Shown: positions 23,084 through 31,283, counted from the stretch's first letter. The stretch: DNA of 34,430 bases from Bifidobacteriaceae bacterium (GCA_031265345.1 JAISCU010000284.1:1-34430), one strand, 5' to 3'. Notes: a model not told the origin generated them from the letters alone. Numbers and translations are program-made.

Positions 23084-24679
23084 GTGGCCCCGTCACTTGC
23101 CGAAGACTTGCCCGATGCCGTGGTTCAAGCCCTCGCCCAATACCCAGTTTTCGACGGGCACAACGACCTACCAGCCGCGCTGCGGGCCAGGGCCGCCTAC
23201 TCGGTGGCCGGATTGGATCAAGTGGCGCCCGATTATCAGACCGATTTGGTGCGGCTTCGCCGCGGCGGCGTGGGGGCCCAGTTCTGGTCCGCCTGGGTGC
23301 CTTCAGATCTGTCCGAACCGGAAGCGGTCGTGGCCACGCTCGAGCAGATCGACGCCATCGAGCGGCTGGTCGCCGCATATCCCTCATGGCTGGCTCGGGC
23401 CAACACGGCTGCTCAAGTGCGGGCTGCTTGGGCCGGCGGCCGGATCGCGTCGCTGATCGGGGTCGAGGGCGGGCATTCGATAGCCCGCTCGCTCGGCGTG
23501 CTGCGGGGGTTGGCCCGGTTGGGCGTGCGGTACATGACCCTGACGCATTCGCGCAACACGGCGTGGGCGGATTCGGCCACCGACGAACCAGTCCATGGCG
23601 GCCTGACCGACGAGGGTCGGGCGGTGGTGCGCGAGTTGGTCCGGCTGGGGGTGTTGGTGGACCTCTCGCACACCTCGGCAGCCACGCAGCGCGACGCCCT
23701 GGCCGTGGCTGAGGCGCCGGTCATCTTCTCGCATTCGTCGTCTTTCGCGGTCAACCCGCACCCCCGCAACGTGCCCGATGACGTGTTGGGGCTTCTGCGC
23801 CGGAACGGCGGCGTGGTTCAGGCCGTGTTCGTGCCCTCATTCGTGTCGCGGGACCTGGCCGAATGGGAGGCCGAGGCGCGAGCCGGGTTGGAGGACCTGG
23901 GACCGGATTTCGCGGCTTTCTGGGGGCCGGCGCCGCTGCCGGGCGAGACTGCCGAGCAGTGCCGGGCGCGGCGCGATGGCCGTGGGCGTGATGCTGGCGG
24001 GCGCTCTGGCGGCTACCGTCATGCCGGTGGCCCTGACGGCGGCGGCCGTCACGCTGGTGGCGCTGGCCGCGACCGTGATGCTTGTGGCCCTGACGGCGGC
24101 AGTGATGCTGGTGGCGCTGGCGGCGGCGACCGGGACCCCGGTGTACGTGACGAGGGTGGGCGTGATAGTGGCGGCCGTGATGCTGGCGGCCCTAAGGGCG
24201 GCGGGCAGGATGAGGGCCGCCAAGTCGGTAGTGGCCCTCTGGCTGGTGCTGATGCGTCGGATGACGGTGGGGCCGAGGCTACTGGCGGGTCGCGCCGTGC
24301 GGGCGGGTCGGACCGTGCTGGCCGGGCCGACCGTGCTGGTCGGGCGGCCTCGGCGCGCGACGAACTGGAATCTCGGCTGGCCGCGTGGGAGGCCGGTCAC
24401 CCCAAGCCGAAAGTCGGGATCGAGGACGTGGTGGCCCATCTGGAGCACCTGCGGGAGGTCGCCGGGGTCGACCACATTGGACTCGGCGGCGACTATGACG
24501 GATCACTCTGGCAACCCGCAGGCCTGGAGGACGTCTCGGGCTATCCGCGCCTGCTGGCGGCGCTGGCCGAACGCGGCTGGTCGGCCCAGGACCTCGCCAA
24601 ACTGGCCGGTGGCAACGTCCTACGGGTGCTGGAAGAAGCCGAGCAGGCGGCATCGGAACCCCTGTGGCCCGGCGCGTGA
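23084..24679 (+). CDS. Membrane-dipeptidase family (M19) peptidase with large insertion
   Basis: Zinc dipeptidase of the renal-dipeptidase family, 531 residues. Probable metal ligands are His26 and Asp28 (FDGHNDLP), Glu128 (GVEGGHS), His196 (DLSHTS) and His217 (FSHSS), with catalytic Asp470 (GLGGDYDG). Residues about 296-424 are a Gly/Asp/Arg/Ala low-complexity insertion (units such as RDAGG and PDGGG) before the final domain segment VGIEDVVAHLEHLREVAG. Without it the length is about 400, normal for M19. GTG 23084 has AGGAGGAG upstream. In the insertion the +1 frame has far higher third-position GC than this frame. Confidence 0.9.
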   Translation: MAPSLAEDLPDAVVQALAQYPVFDGHNDLPAALRARAAYSVAGLDQVAPDYQTDLVRLRRGGVGAQFWSAWVPSDLSEPEAVVATLEQIDAIERLVAAYPSWLARANTAAQVRAAWAGGRIASLIGVEGGHSIARSLGVLRGLARLGVRYMTLTHSRNTAWADSATDEPVHGGLTDEGRAVVRELVRLGVLVDLSHTSAATQRDALAVAEAPVIFSHSSSFAVNPHPRNVPDDVLGLLRRNGGVVQAVFVPSFVSRDLAEWEAEARAGLEDLGPDFAAFWGPAPLPGETAEQCRARRDGRGRDAGGRSGGYRHAGGPDGGGRHAGGAGRDRDACGPDGGSDAGGAGGGDRDPGVRDEGGRDSGGRDAGGPKGGGQDEGRQVGSGPLAGADASDDGGAEATGGSRRAGGSDRAGRADRAGRAASARDELESRLAAWEAGHPKPKVGIEDVVAHLEHLREVAGVDHIGLGGDYDGSLWQPAGLEDVSGYPRLLAALAERGWSAQDLAKLAGGNVLRVLEEAEQAASEPLWPGA

Positions 24680-24700
24680 ACGTGCCGCTGCGTCGCGGTC

Positions 24701-25015
24701 TTAGCGGCGGAGCTTGGGGTTCTTGTTGACGCGGACCACCCAGACTGTGGTGACGGCGAGCATGAGGACGATGACCGGAAACACCGACCAAGTCGGCCCG
24801 AATTGCGCCGCCAGGCCAACGCCTAGCAGGGGCACTGCGTTGACGAGCAGCAGATTGCTCAGTGACCGCAGCATCGCTGGTTCGTTGATGGTGGCTTTCT
24901 CGGCTGGGGTCATCTGGTTGTAGCCAGCGGCCAGGAACGCGCCCTTGCCCGCGCGGAAGACCAAGGCCAGCACTATCAGCAGCAACGCGCTGGCGCCGAA
25001 GATGATCATCACCAT
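24701..25015 (-). CDS. DUF3784 family membrane protein
   Basis: A 104-residue protein with three membrane segments (IIFGASALLLIVLALVF, NLLLVNAVPLLGVGLA and VFPVIVLMLAVTTVWV). The loop GKGAFLAAGYNQMTPAEKA is the DUF3784 signature. Function is unknown. ATG 25015 with GGGGG eight bases upstream is preferred over TTG 25021. It is convergent with the dipeptidase gene. Confidence 0.8.
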   Translation of the reverse strand: MVMIIFGASALLLIVLALVFRAGKGAFLAAGYNQMTPAEKATINEPAMLRSLSNLLLVNAVPLLGVGLAAQFGPTWSVFPVIVLMLAVTTVWVVRVNKNPKLRR

Positions 25016-25045
25016 TGCCAATTCCCCCGATCAGAAGCCCTTCTT

Positions 25046-25059
25046 GGGACCAAGGTCCC
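25046..25059. promoter_or_regulatory. Inverted repeat upstream of DUF3784 gene
   Basis: GGGACC and GGTCCC are separated by two bases, about 30 bases before the DUF3784 start. It could be an operator or chance in GC-rich DNA. Confidence 0.25.
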
Positions 25060-25207
25060 CGACATGTATGAGTGTACGGCAGCCGAGGCGCGTTTGCGGT
25101 GCCGTGACAGGGGGGTCCGGGCGGCTCTGGCCGCTTCCCGCGCCGAGTCCGGGGTCTTGCGCGCTAGGGCCGTCATCGAGTCAGGGGAAATCCATGGTGT
25201 TTGTCGC

Positions 25208-25483
25208 CGAGCCCGCTGATTCGGACGGCCGCAGCCATCGAGACCGCTGATTCGCATGTTTTCCGCCGCCGAGACCGCTGATTTGCACACTCCCTGTCAT
25301 CGAGACCGCTGATTTGCACCTCGCCCGACCCGTGCGTAACGCGCTGACCAGCGAAAACGCGAAATGGCCAGATGCAAATCAGCGGTCTCGATGGGGTTGG
25401 GCATGGGAATCAGCGGTCTCGATGAGGTTAGGTATGGGAAACAGCGGACTCGGTGAGGTGGGGCATGCGGAACGGCGTCTTCG
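25208..25483. repeat. Symmetric array of eight 31-bp-phased repeats
   Basis: Core CGAGACCGCTGATTTGCA (18 bases). The left arm has copies starting at 25208, 25239, 25270 and 25301. The right arm has inverted copies starting at 25373, 25404, 25435 and 25466. Every step is exactly 31 bases and the arms are separated by 54 bases. The three innermost copies (25270, 25301, 25373) are perfect; copies decay outward to about 3 mismatches on the left and 7 on the right. In the right arm the 13-base linker is also similar from unit to unit. No gene lies in 25060-25505. Confidence 0.88.
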
Positions 25484-25505
25484 GCCACGTGCGACAAGGA
25501 CTGGG

Positions 25506-26165
25506 TCAGACGAGTCGGCCAGCCGACATGCGGACAGTCCGGTCGGCGGCGGAGGCCTCGGCGGGATCGTGGGTGACCCAGAGGGCGGGAGTCGCGGCGG
25601 CGGCCAGAATGCCGCGCACAGCTCCGCCGAGTTCTTCACGCAGCGATGTGTCCAGGGCAGAGAGCGGTTCGTCCGCCAAGAGCAGTCGGGGACCAGGTGC
25701 CAAGGCTCTGGCCAGCGCGACTCGTTGGGCTTCGCCGCCAGACAGGGTGGCGACATCGCGACCCTCGTAGCCGCGCAAGCCGACCAAGTCGAGCCATTCA
25801 GCGGCCCGCGCGGCCCGCGTCGACCGATCCAGCCCAGCCATCTTCAACCCGTACGCGACATTCCGGCCTGCGCTCAGATGCGGGAACAGCTGCCCGTCTT
25901 GGAACATCAAACCGAAGCCCCGCTTGTGCACCGGCACCCCGGCCAGGTCTTGGCCATCCCACAGGACGCGGCCAGCCGTCAGCGGTTCGAGGCCCGCGAT
26001 AGCTCGCAACAGGGTCGATTTTCCGCACCCGGACGGCCCGAGCAGGGCGACGACCTCGCCGGGCTCGACTCCCAGGCTGACTCCTGCGACCGCGAGGGTG
26101 TCGCCGTAACACGCGCGCACGGCATCGACCAACAGGCCTGCCATGGAGGCGGCTTGCGACGTCAC
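25506..26165 (-). CDS. thiQ: Thiamine ABC transporter ATPase
   Basis: A 219-residue ATPase energising the thiamine importer. Walker A GPSGCGKST, Q-loop MFQDGQLFPHLSAGRNVAYG, signature LSGGEAQRVALARAL, Walker B LLLADEPLSALD and H-loop WVTHDPAEA are all present. The GTG start at 26165 overlaps the permease stop (GTGA). ATG 26144 is an alternative. The thiamine assignment rests on the operon and its TPP riboswitch. Confidence 0.88.
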   Translation of the reverse strand: MTSQAASMAGLLVDAVRACYGDTLAVAGVSLGVEPGEVVALLGPSGCGKSTLLRAIAGLEPLTAGRVLWDGQDLAGVPVHKRGFGLMFQDGQLFPHLSAGRNVAYGLKMAGLDRSTRAARAAEWLDLVGLRGYEGRDVATLSGGEAQRVALARALAPGPRLLLADEPLSALDTSLREELGGAVRGILAAAATPALWVTHDPAEASAADRTVRMSAGRLV

Positions 26166-28192
26166 GGTTTGCTCGCCCCAATCGAAGCCTGGCGGGTGGG
26201 GCCGCCCAAGCGGGTCGCGCTGCCAGGCCAACGGTGGCTGCTGGCCCAGTGGGTGGCGTCGAGCCGACTGCCGCCGCCAGAGCGACTTGGGTCGCCGGAG
26301 CCGTGACCAAACCGTGGCCATCCGGGCCAGCGCCAGCGGGCCTCCGCCAACGCCATGACCAGGGCCGTGATCGAAGCCAGCAGCACCGCCCCAGCGAACG
26401 CCAGGCCCAGGTTGTCCGCGCCGGGCCGGCCGAGCAGCTTGTAGATCGCGACCGGCAGGGTGGTGGTGTCGGGGCGGGCCAGGAACGAGGTCGCGCCGAA
26501 CTCGCCGACCGAGACCGCGAAGGCATAAGCGCAGGCCACCAGGATCGCCCGCCGCACCAAGACGAGGTCCACCGACGCGAACACCCGCCACGGCGGCCCG
26601 CCCAGGACCGCGGCCGCCTGGCGCAGACGCGGGTCGATGGATCGCAGCGCGGGCAGAACCGCCCGCACCACCAGCGGCAACGCCACCAGCGCTTGCGCCA
26701 GGGGGATCAGCCAGAAGGAGGTCCGCAGATTGAGCGGCGGATGGTTCAGAGTGATCAGGAATCCGAATCCGACGGTCACTGCGGAGACTCCGAGCGGCGC
26801 CATAAGGACCGAATCGAACAGCGCTTGCGCCCGTCGCGCCCAGGCTCCGCGCGGACGTCGCGAGAGGACCACCGCCATCGCCAAGCCCAGGACCAGCGCG
26901 ACCATTCCGGCCACCAGGGCGATCAGAATGGAGCGCCCGGCCGCCTCGGCCAAGGAGTACGGCAGGCCGGCGCGTCCCGAATCGCCCAGCGCCCGGTAGT
27001 TGCCCAGACCCAAGCCCAGCCCGCTCGCGCCCGCACCGACCCGCAGGGACCGCCACACCAAGTTCATCAACGGCAGCCCGATCAGCGCCACCGCCAGGCC
27101 CGTGACCAGCACCGACGGCCAGTCGGTCGCCCACTTTGGGGAGGGCACCAGGGCCGAGGGCCGGGGACGCCGTCGGTCCGAGTTCGCACGCGCCGGGTCT
27201 CGACCCGTGTTCCCGCCGCCGCCCACCTCGGCTCGGCCCTCTCCGCCACCGCCAAGACCGCCTTGGACGATGCCGCCGCCACCAGTCCCAGCCAACCGCA
27301 AGGCCCGTTCGCGCCGGTTCCGCGCCGCCGCACCGAACCAGAGCGCCACCGCCACCACCGCCAACTGCACCACCGACAGCACGGCGGCGGCTCGCAGATC
27401 GAGCATCTGGGCGGTCTGCAGAGAGATCTCGGTCTCGACGGTGGTGTAGGTGGAACCGCCCAGGATCAGGACCGGCGCGAAGGCGGTGGCGCAGAACAGG
27501 AAGACCAACGACCCTCCGGCCACCAGTGCTGGGGTCAACGCGGGCAAAGTGACTGTCGCCAGAGCCCGCCACGGCCCCGCGCCGAGCACGCGAGCGGCCT
27601 GCTCGGGCCGGGGATCGAGGCCCGCCCAGAACGTCCCCACCACCCGCGCCATCAGCCCCACGTTGAAGAACACCAGCGCCAACAGCACCGGCCCAAAGCC
27701 CTCTTCGAGCCCCAAGAACCCGAGCGGGCCTCCGGCCCCCAGCAACGCCCGGAAAGCCAGCCCCACCACCACCGACGGCAAAGCGAACGGAACGGTCAGC
27801 AACGCCCGCCAGAAACCCCGGCCCCGGAACGAGCGCCGGTAGAGCAGCGACGCGACCGGCACAGCCGCGAGGGCGCAGATAGCCGTGGCGGCGGCCGCCT
27901 GGCCAACCGTTCGGCCGATCAGCCGCCAGGTGCGCCCCTTGGCCAGGATCTCGCCGAAGCCGGTCCAGTCCCACCCGTCGGTCGAGGTGAATCCCCTGGT
28001 CACCAATGTGGCCACGGGCCAAACGAAGAAGACCGCCAAGAAGGCGACCGGCAGAGCTGCCAGCAGCGCCAGCAGCGCCCGGCGTGCCCAAGGCTGCCAG
28101 GTCTCCACCCGCGGGACCTGGGCGGTGAGGACGGGGGCCGGGCGCGCGGCATCGTCCAAACGTTCCAAATCAATGGTGGGACCGGCAGTCAC
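26162..28192 (-). CDS. thiP: Thiamine ABC transporter permease, two fused domains
   Basis: A 676-residue fused permease with two binding-protein-dependent transport domains, each containing an EAA-type loop (ARVLGAGPWRALATVTLPAL in the first, AAAVLGGPPWRVFASVDLVL in the second) and about six membrane helices. Fused architecture is typical of ThiP. The linker at about residues 288-351 (nt 27140-27330) is an unusually Gly/Arg-rich stretch. GTG 28192 begins three bases after the thiB stop with GGGG just upstream. Confidence 0.9.
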   Translation of the reverse strand: MTAGPTIDLERLDDAARPAPVLTAQVPRVETWQPWARRALLALLAALPVAFLAVFFVWPVATLVTRGFTSTDGWDWTGFGEILAKGRTWRLIGRTVGQAAAATAICALAAVPVASLLYRRSFRGRGFWRALLTVPFALPSVVVGLAFRALLGAGGPLGFLGLEEGFGPVLLALVFFNVGLMARVVGTFWAGLDPRPEQAARVLGAGPWRALATVTLPALTPALVAGGSLVFLFCATAFAPVLILGGSTYTTVETEISLQTAQMLDLRAAAVLSVVQLAVVAVALWFGAAARNRRERALRLAGTGGGGIVQGGLGGGGEGRAEVGGGGNTGRDPARANSDRRRPRPSALVPSPKWATDWPSVLVTGLAVALIGLPLMNLVWRSLRVGAGASGLGLGLGNYRALGDSGRAGLPYSLAEAAGRSILIALVAGMVALVLGLAMAVVLSRRPRGAWARRAQALFDSVLMAPLGVSAVTVGFGFLITLNHPPLNLRTSFWLIPLAQALVALPLVVRAVLPALRSIDPRLRQAAAVLGGPPWRVFASVDLVLVRRAILVACAYAFAVSVGEFGATSFLARPDTTTLPVAIYKLLGRPGADNLGLAFAGAVLLASITALVMALAEARWRWPGWPRFGHGSGDPSRSGGGSRLDATHWASSHRWPGSATRLGGPTRQASIGASKP

Positions 28193-28195
28193 GGG

Positions 28196-29350
28196 TCACC
28201 CCAGAATCTGGTCGTTGAACTCGGCCAGCCAGCGTTCGCGGCCCTCGGCGATGTCCTCGGCGGAGACCGACCACGGATCGGTCGCCAGCGGCGCCCACTC
28301 GACCCAGTCGGGCGGCAGCGGCGCGTCCGGGCTGACGGGGTAGACCCACATCTGGCCCGGAATGTCGGCCTGGACCGCATCGCTGAGCAGGAAATCGACC
28401 ACCTCCTGGGCGCCGCCCGGATTGGCCGCGCCCTTCAAGACCCCCGCGTACTCGACCTGGCGGAAGCAGGTGCCCAGGGCGGCGGCGGTCGCGGGCCGGT
28501 CCGCGCCCTCGGGGATCTCGGAGGGCGGCGAGGTGGCGTAGGAGACCGTGAGCGCGCGCTGACCCACCGAGGACGGCCCGGAGAACTCGTCGTGGTAGGC
28601 CTCGTTCCAGCCCGAGACGACCTTTGCGCCGTTGTCCATGAGCCCGCGCCAATAGTCGAGGTAGCCCTCCTGCCCCTTAGCGGCGATGGTGGCCAGGAGG
28701 AAGGCCAGGCCAGGCGATGACGTGGCCGGGTTCTCCACCACCAGCTGGTCCTTGAGCGCGGGGTCGAGCAGGCTGTCGAAGGTGAGCCCGGCGCCGTCCG
28801 GGACCGCCCGCAGGTCGGCGTTGACGCACACGTCGGAGAAGTCGATGGCCGTCAACTGGGCGTCCAGGCCCTTCGTGTATTCGGACTGCTCAGGCCCCGC
28901 TTTAGGGGATGTGTAGGGCTGTAGCAGTCCCTCAGCCACGGCGCGCGACGCGAAGGTGTTGTCGATCCCGAAGACCGCGTCGCCCAGCGGCGCGTCCTTG
29001 GTCAGGATCAGTTGGTTGACCATAGCCCCCGCGTCGTCGGCGGGCAGGACCTCCAGGGTCAGCCCGGTCTGCTCGGTGAACTGGGCCAACACCTCCTCCG
29101 ACAGGGCGAAGCTGCCGTGGGTCACCAGCCTGACGGTGGTGGGTTGGGCTTTCGGGGTGTTCGATGCCGCTGGGTCGCCTCCGCCGCAACTGGCGGCCGC
29201 GAGCGTGGCGGCTATCGCGACGGCCATGGCCGCGGTGGCGCGGGGGGTTGTTCGCCGGGACCTTGACGTGCTCGGCGATTGGCGGCGGGATTGTGGAGCG
29301 CCGGGCTCCTTCCCGCTCTGGGTTTTCGTGTTCTGGTTGATGGACTGCAT
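28196..29350 (-). CDS. thiB: Thiamine ABC transporter substrate-binding lipoprotein
   Basis: A 384-residue extracellular binding protein. The signal is unusually long: about 40 polar/basic residues before the hydrophobic AAMAVAIAATLAAAS and lipobox Cys. The mature part has TVRLVTHGSFALSEEVLAQF, GDAVFGIDNTFASRAV and PLPPDWVEWAPLATDPWSV, a thiamine/iron-type binding-protein pattern. GGAGG lies five bases before ATG 29350. It is first gene of the operon under the TPP riboswitch, which supports thiamine or a derivative as the ligand. Confidence 0.9.
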   Translation of the reverse strand: MQSINQNTKTQSGKEPGAPQSRRQSPSTSRSRRTTPRATAAMAVAIAATLAAASCGGGDPAASNTPKAQPTTVRLVTHGSFALSEEVLAQFTEQTGLTLEVLPADDAGAMVNQLILTKDAPLGDAVFGIDNTFASRAVAEGLLQPYTSPKAGPEQSEYTKGLDAQLTAIDFSDVCVNADLRAVPDGAGLTFDSLLDPALKDQLVVENPATSSPGLAFLLATIAAKGQEGYLDYWRGLMDNGAKVVSGWNEAYHDEFSGPSSVGQRALTVSYATSPPSEIPEGADRPATAAALGTCFRQVEYAGVLKGAANPGGAQEVVDFLLSDAVQADIPGQMWVYPVSPDAPLPPDWVEWAPLATDPWSVSAEDIAEGRERWLAEFNDQILG

Positions 29351-29354
29351 GGTG

Positions 29355-29376
29355 CCTCCGTATTGGAATATGGAGG
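29355..29376 (-). promoter_or_regulatory. Hairpin sequestering the thiB ribosome binding site
   Basis: On the minus strand CCTCC (29372-29376) can pair with the thiB Shine-Dalgarno GGAGG (29355-29359), and the inner TATT/AATA bases also pair. A second stem, ccgacca/tggtcgg (29380-29400), lies between it and the riboswitch. This suggests control at translation initiation rather than by a classical terminator. Confidence 0.55.
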
Positions 29377-29409
29377 GCGCCGACCAACTGGTCTGGTCGG
29401 TGGAGAATC

Positions 29410-29536
29410 CCGACTTCCTGCGCCGGCATTACCCGGTTCAGGTTCGAGGGTCTGTCCTCCGGGCTGGCCCGGAAACACTCTCAGCCTCGCGATCACGGCC
29501 CACGAATGGGCTGGGACCGGGTTGGCTCCCCTGTCG
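29410..29536 (-). ncRNA. TPP riboswitch (THI element)
   Basis: Minus-strand aptamer with the diagnostic CTGAGA (29479-29484) and the THI-box ACCTGAACCGGGTAATGCCG within 29417-29443. P1 can close by pairing CGAC (29533-29536) with GTCG (29411-29414). It lies about 60 bases upstream of thiB and should shut off the thiBPQ operon when thiamine pyrophosphate is abundant. Confidence 0.95.
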
Positions 29537-29547
29537 TTACGCCATCC

Positions 29548-29557
29548 AGACTACCCT
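29548..29557. promoter_or_regulatory. Overlapping divergent -10 boxes
   Basis: TAGTCT on the minus strand (29548-29553) is placed to start the riboswitch transcript near 29541. TACCCT on the plus strand (29552-29557) ends seven bases before the DUF4235 ATG (29565). The two boxes share two base pairs, so only one polymerase could occupy the site at a time. Confidence 0.45.
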
Positions 29558-29564
29558 GAATCAC

Positions 29565-29831
29565 ATGAAGCTGACCAAGCACCTGTATGTCACGCTGGCG
29601 GCGATGGCTGCCGGATTCGTCGCCAGTTCATTGGTGAAGGTGGTTTGGCGGTTGGTCGCCGGGGAGAAGGCGCCCGAGGACGCCGACGACCTCACGGCAT
29701 CGACCGTGCAGGTGACCGTATTCGCGGCGGCTTTGGCGGCGGCGACCGCCATCGCCCAGACCCTGGCCAGCCGGAAGAGCTTGGAGGCCTGGCAGCGCCG
29801 CGAGGTCGAAGACGTGGAGGCGCTGGGCTGA
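29565..29831 (+). CDS. DUF4235 family membrane protein
   Basis: An 88-residue protein with an N-terminal membrane segment (LYVTLAAMAAGFVASSLVKV), the conserved VWRLVAGEKAPEDADD motif and a second hydrophobic stretch (VTVFAAALAAATAIAQTLA) ending in a charged tail. This is the actinobacterial DUF4235 pattern; function is unknown. No ribosome binding site is seen and a -10 box seven bases upstream suggests a leaderless message. A longer in-frame reading from 28956 would cross the riboswitch and thiB and is rejected. Confidence 0.85.
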   Translation: MKLTKHLYVTLAAMAAGFVASSLVKVVWRLVAGEKAPEDADDLTASTVQVTVFAAALAAATAIAQTLASRKSLEAWQRREVEDVEALG

Positions 29832-29853
29832 GGGCTCCTCAGCGGCGGGCGGC

Positions 29854-31014
29854 TCAGCGGCGGGCGGCGTAGTGGAGGGTCTGCAACTGCTGTGGTGAGA
29901 TGCCCATCTGGGGGCTGGCCCGGTCGAAATCGAGTTCCCGGAACACTTCTGCCAAGTGCGGACGGCCGCTGGAGGCCGCGTCGAGGGGAACCATCAGGCC
30001 GCGGCCGCCCAGGGCCGGTGCGGCCTGGAACTGCTCCAAGGCCCGGCCGGGGTCGATCCCCAGTCCCTTGACCAGGCCGTCTCCCAGCAGCATCGACAGG
30101 GGGATCGGCGCGCTTGGAAGCACGGGCGGCTGGGTCAACGCCCGGTTGCCGGCCCGCACCATGACCAGCGCGAACGTGACGCCAGCGGCGGTCGCGAGGG
30201 CTTCCATCAGGTGATCGACGGCGGCCAGTTTGTGGCTCAGCGCTGGATCGCCCATCTGCCCCAACCCGATCAACCCGGTGACATGTTCCTGGACCAACTC
30301 GCCTCGGGGTTGGACCATCAGCGTCAGCGACGCCGGGACGGCCCGCGATCCGGCGATCATGAAGGCCGAATGACTCTTCCCGGCCGCTTGGTCGCGTTGG
30401 CACACCTGGGCGGCCTCGGCCGCGTTCCACGGCCGCAGGGCTGGTTCGAACTGGCCGAAGGCCCAAGTCGCCGAGCCTTCCTCGGCGCTCGCCACGGCCA
30501 GGGTGGCCATCAGCAATTCGACCAATTCGCCTGGCAGCGGCGCCCGGTCCGACCGGTGGCGGGCCGTCGCGCAAACCATCAGCTGGGCGAAATCGGATCG
30601 GGACGGTCGCAAGTGGCCGGTGGCCAGTTCGTTCACGTCGGTGGCGCGGGCAGGGTTGACCGCTTGGCTGGGTCGCGCCAGCCGTCGGCCGGTCAGGCCG
30701 TTGCGCCACTCGCCGTGGCGGTCTTGGACGGCCCAGCCGCCCCGGTGGTAGCGCAGGGCTTGGCGCACCGGCTCGGACAGCTCCGTGAACTCGCCGGAGA
30801 CGATCACCGGTCGCAGCCCCGTGGCGCTGGCCCGCCGCATGAAGGCTGCCTGAGCCGTGGTGTACCAAACTGTGCCGGGCGCGGCGTCTGATTCGACGGC
30901 ATCGCCCGTTTGGCGGTCGGTCATCAGGTCGGCCAATGCCTGCTCCACCCGTCCGGGCGCGCTGAGATCGGATCTGGGCGAAGCCTGCGGCAGGGCCGAC
31001 GGCGTGCCGGACAT
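29854..31014 (-). CDS. DUF6177-like protein
   Basis: A 386-residue cytoplasmic-looking protein with no signal peptide or membrane helix. It contains TVWYTTAQAAFMRRASATGL with RPVIVSGEFTELSEPVRQAL, then a WAVQDRHGEWRNGLTGRRL segment and ATWAFGQFEPALRPWNAAEA. The order and spacing resemble DUF6177, a family I know from actinobacteria, sometimes near type VII secretion genes; none is present here. ATG 31014 has GGGAGGGAAG eight bases upstream. No catalytic residues were recognised. Confidence 0.65.
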   Translation of the reverse strand: MSGTPSALPQASPRSDLSAPGRVEQALADLMTDRQTGDAVESDAAPGTVWYTTAQAAFMRRASATGLRPVIVSGEFTELSEPVRQALRYHRGGWAVQDRHGEWRNGLTGRRLARPSQAVNPARATDVNELATGHLRPSRSDFAQLMVCATARHRSDRAPLPGELVELLMATLAVASAEEGSATWAFGQFEPALRPWNAAEAAQVCQRDQAAGKSHSAFMIAGSRAVPASLTLMVQPRGELVQEHVTGLIGLGQMGDPALSHKLAAVDHLMEALATAAGVTFALVMVRAGNRALTQPPVLPSAPIPLSMLLGDGLVKGLGIDPGRALEQFQAAPALGGRGLMVPLDAASSGRPHLAEVFRELDFDRASPQMGISPQQLQTLHYAARR

Positions 31015-31147
31015 GGCTGCTTCCCTCCCCGTAGGAAACCACTGGCGGGACCAGAGCCCGCCTCTTTGCCTGCTTGACTTCACTTACTAGGTTACCTGCT
31101 CGGGGAGGGCTGCTGGAACGGGCGCCAGGACGGCTGGGCAGGTGCCC

Positions 31148-31196
31148 AAACCCGTGCCAACACGCGCCTGCGAGTGTGTTGGCACGCCTTTGGTAC
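31148..31196. repeat. 49-bp hairpin repeat, copy 1
   Basis: This element contains GTGCCAACAC (31154-31163) and its perfect complement GTGTTGGCAC (31176-31185) around a 12-base loop, flanked by AAACCC and GCCTTTGGTAC. It matches copy 2 at 45 of 49 positions, the differences lying in the loop. It is near the 5' side of the DUF6177-like gene. Confidence 0.8.
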
Positions 31197-31283
31197 TGGC
31201 CACAGGCGGGGCGCGTGCCCGGTCGGGTCTGTGACCTGCGGTGATGCGGGAAGCCGGGTCGGCGGCATCGGCGGCCGGGTACG

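Noticed and set aside
23976..24704. Separate multi-pass membrane protein in the +1 frame of the dipeptidase gene
   Set aside because: It lacks a ribosome binding site, and its hydrophobic runs follow directly from GGC/GAC/GGT codon repeats read one base off. Kept only as a finding.
25208..25483. CRISPR array
   Set aside because: Core units are 18 bases with 13-base linkers, the two arms are in opposite orientation, linkers in one arm resemble each other, and no cas gene is in the window.
25506..28091. 861-residue ORF joining thiQ with an upstream frame
   Set aside because: Only the last 219 residues (ThiQ) are real; the rest is a shadow frame of thiP.
28956..29564. Long N-terminal extension of DUF4235
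   Set aside because: It would read through the opposite-strand thiB start and the TPP riboswitch; the protein family starts at MKLTKHLY.
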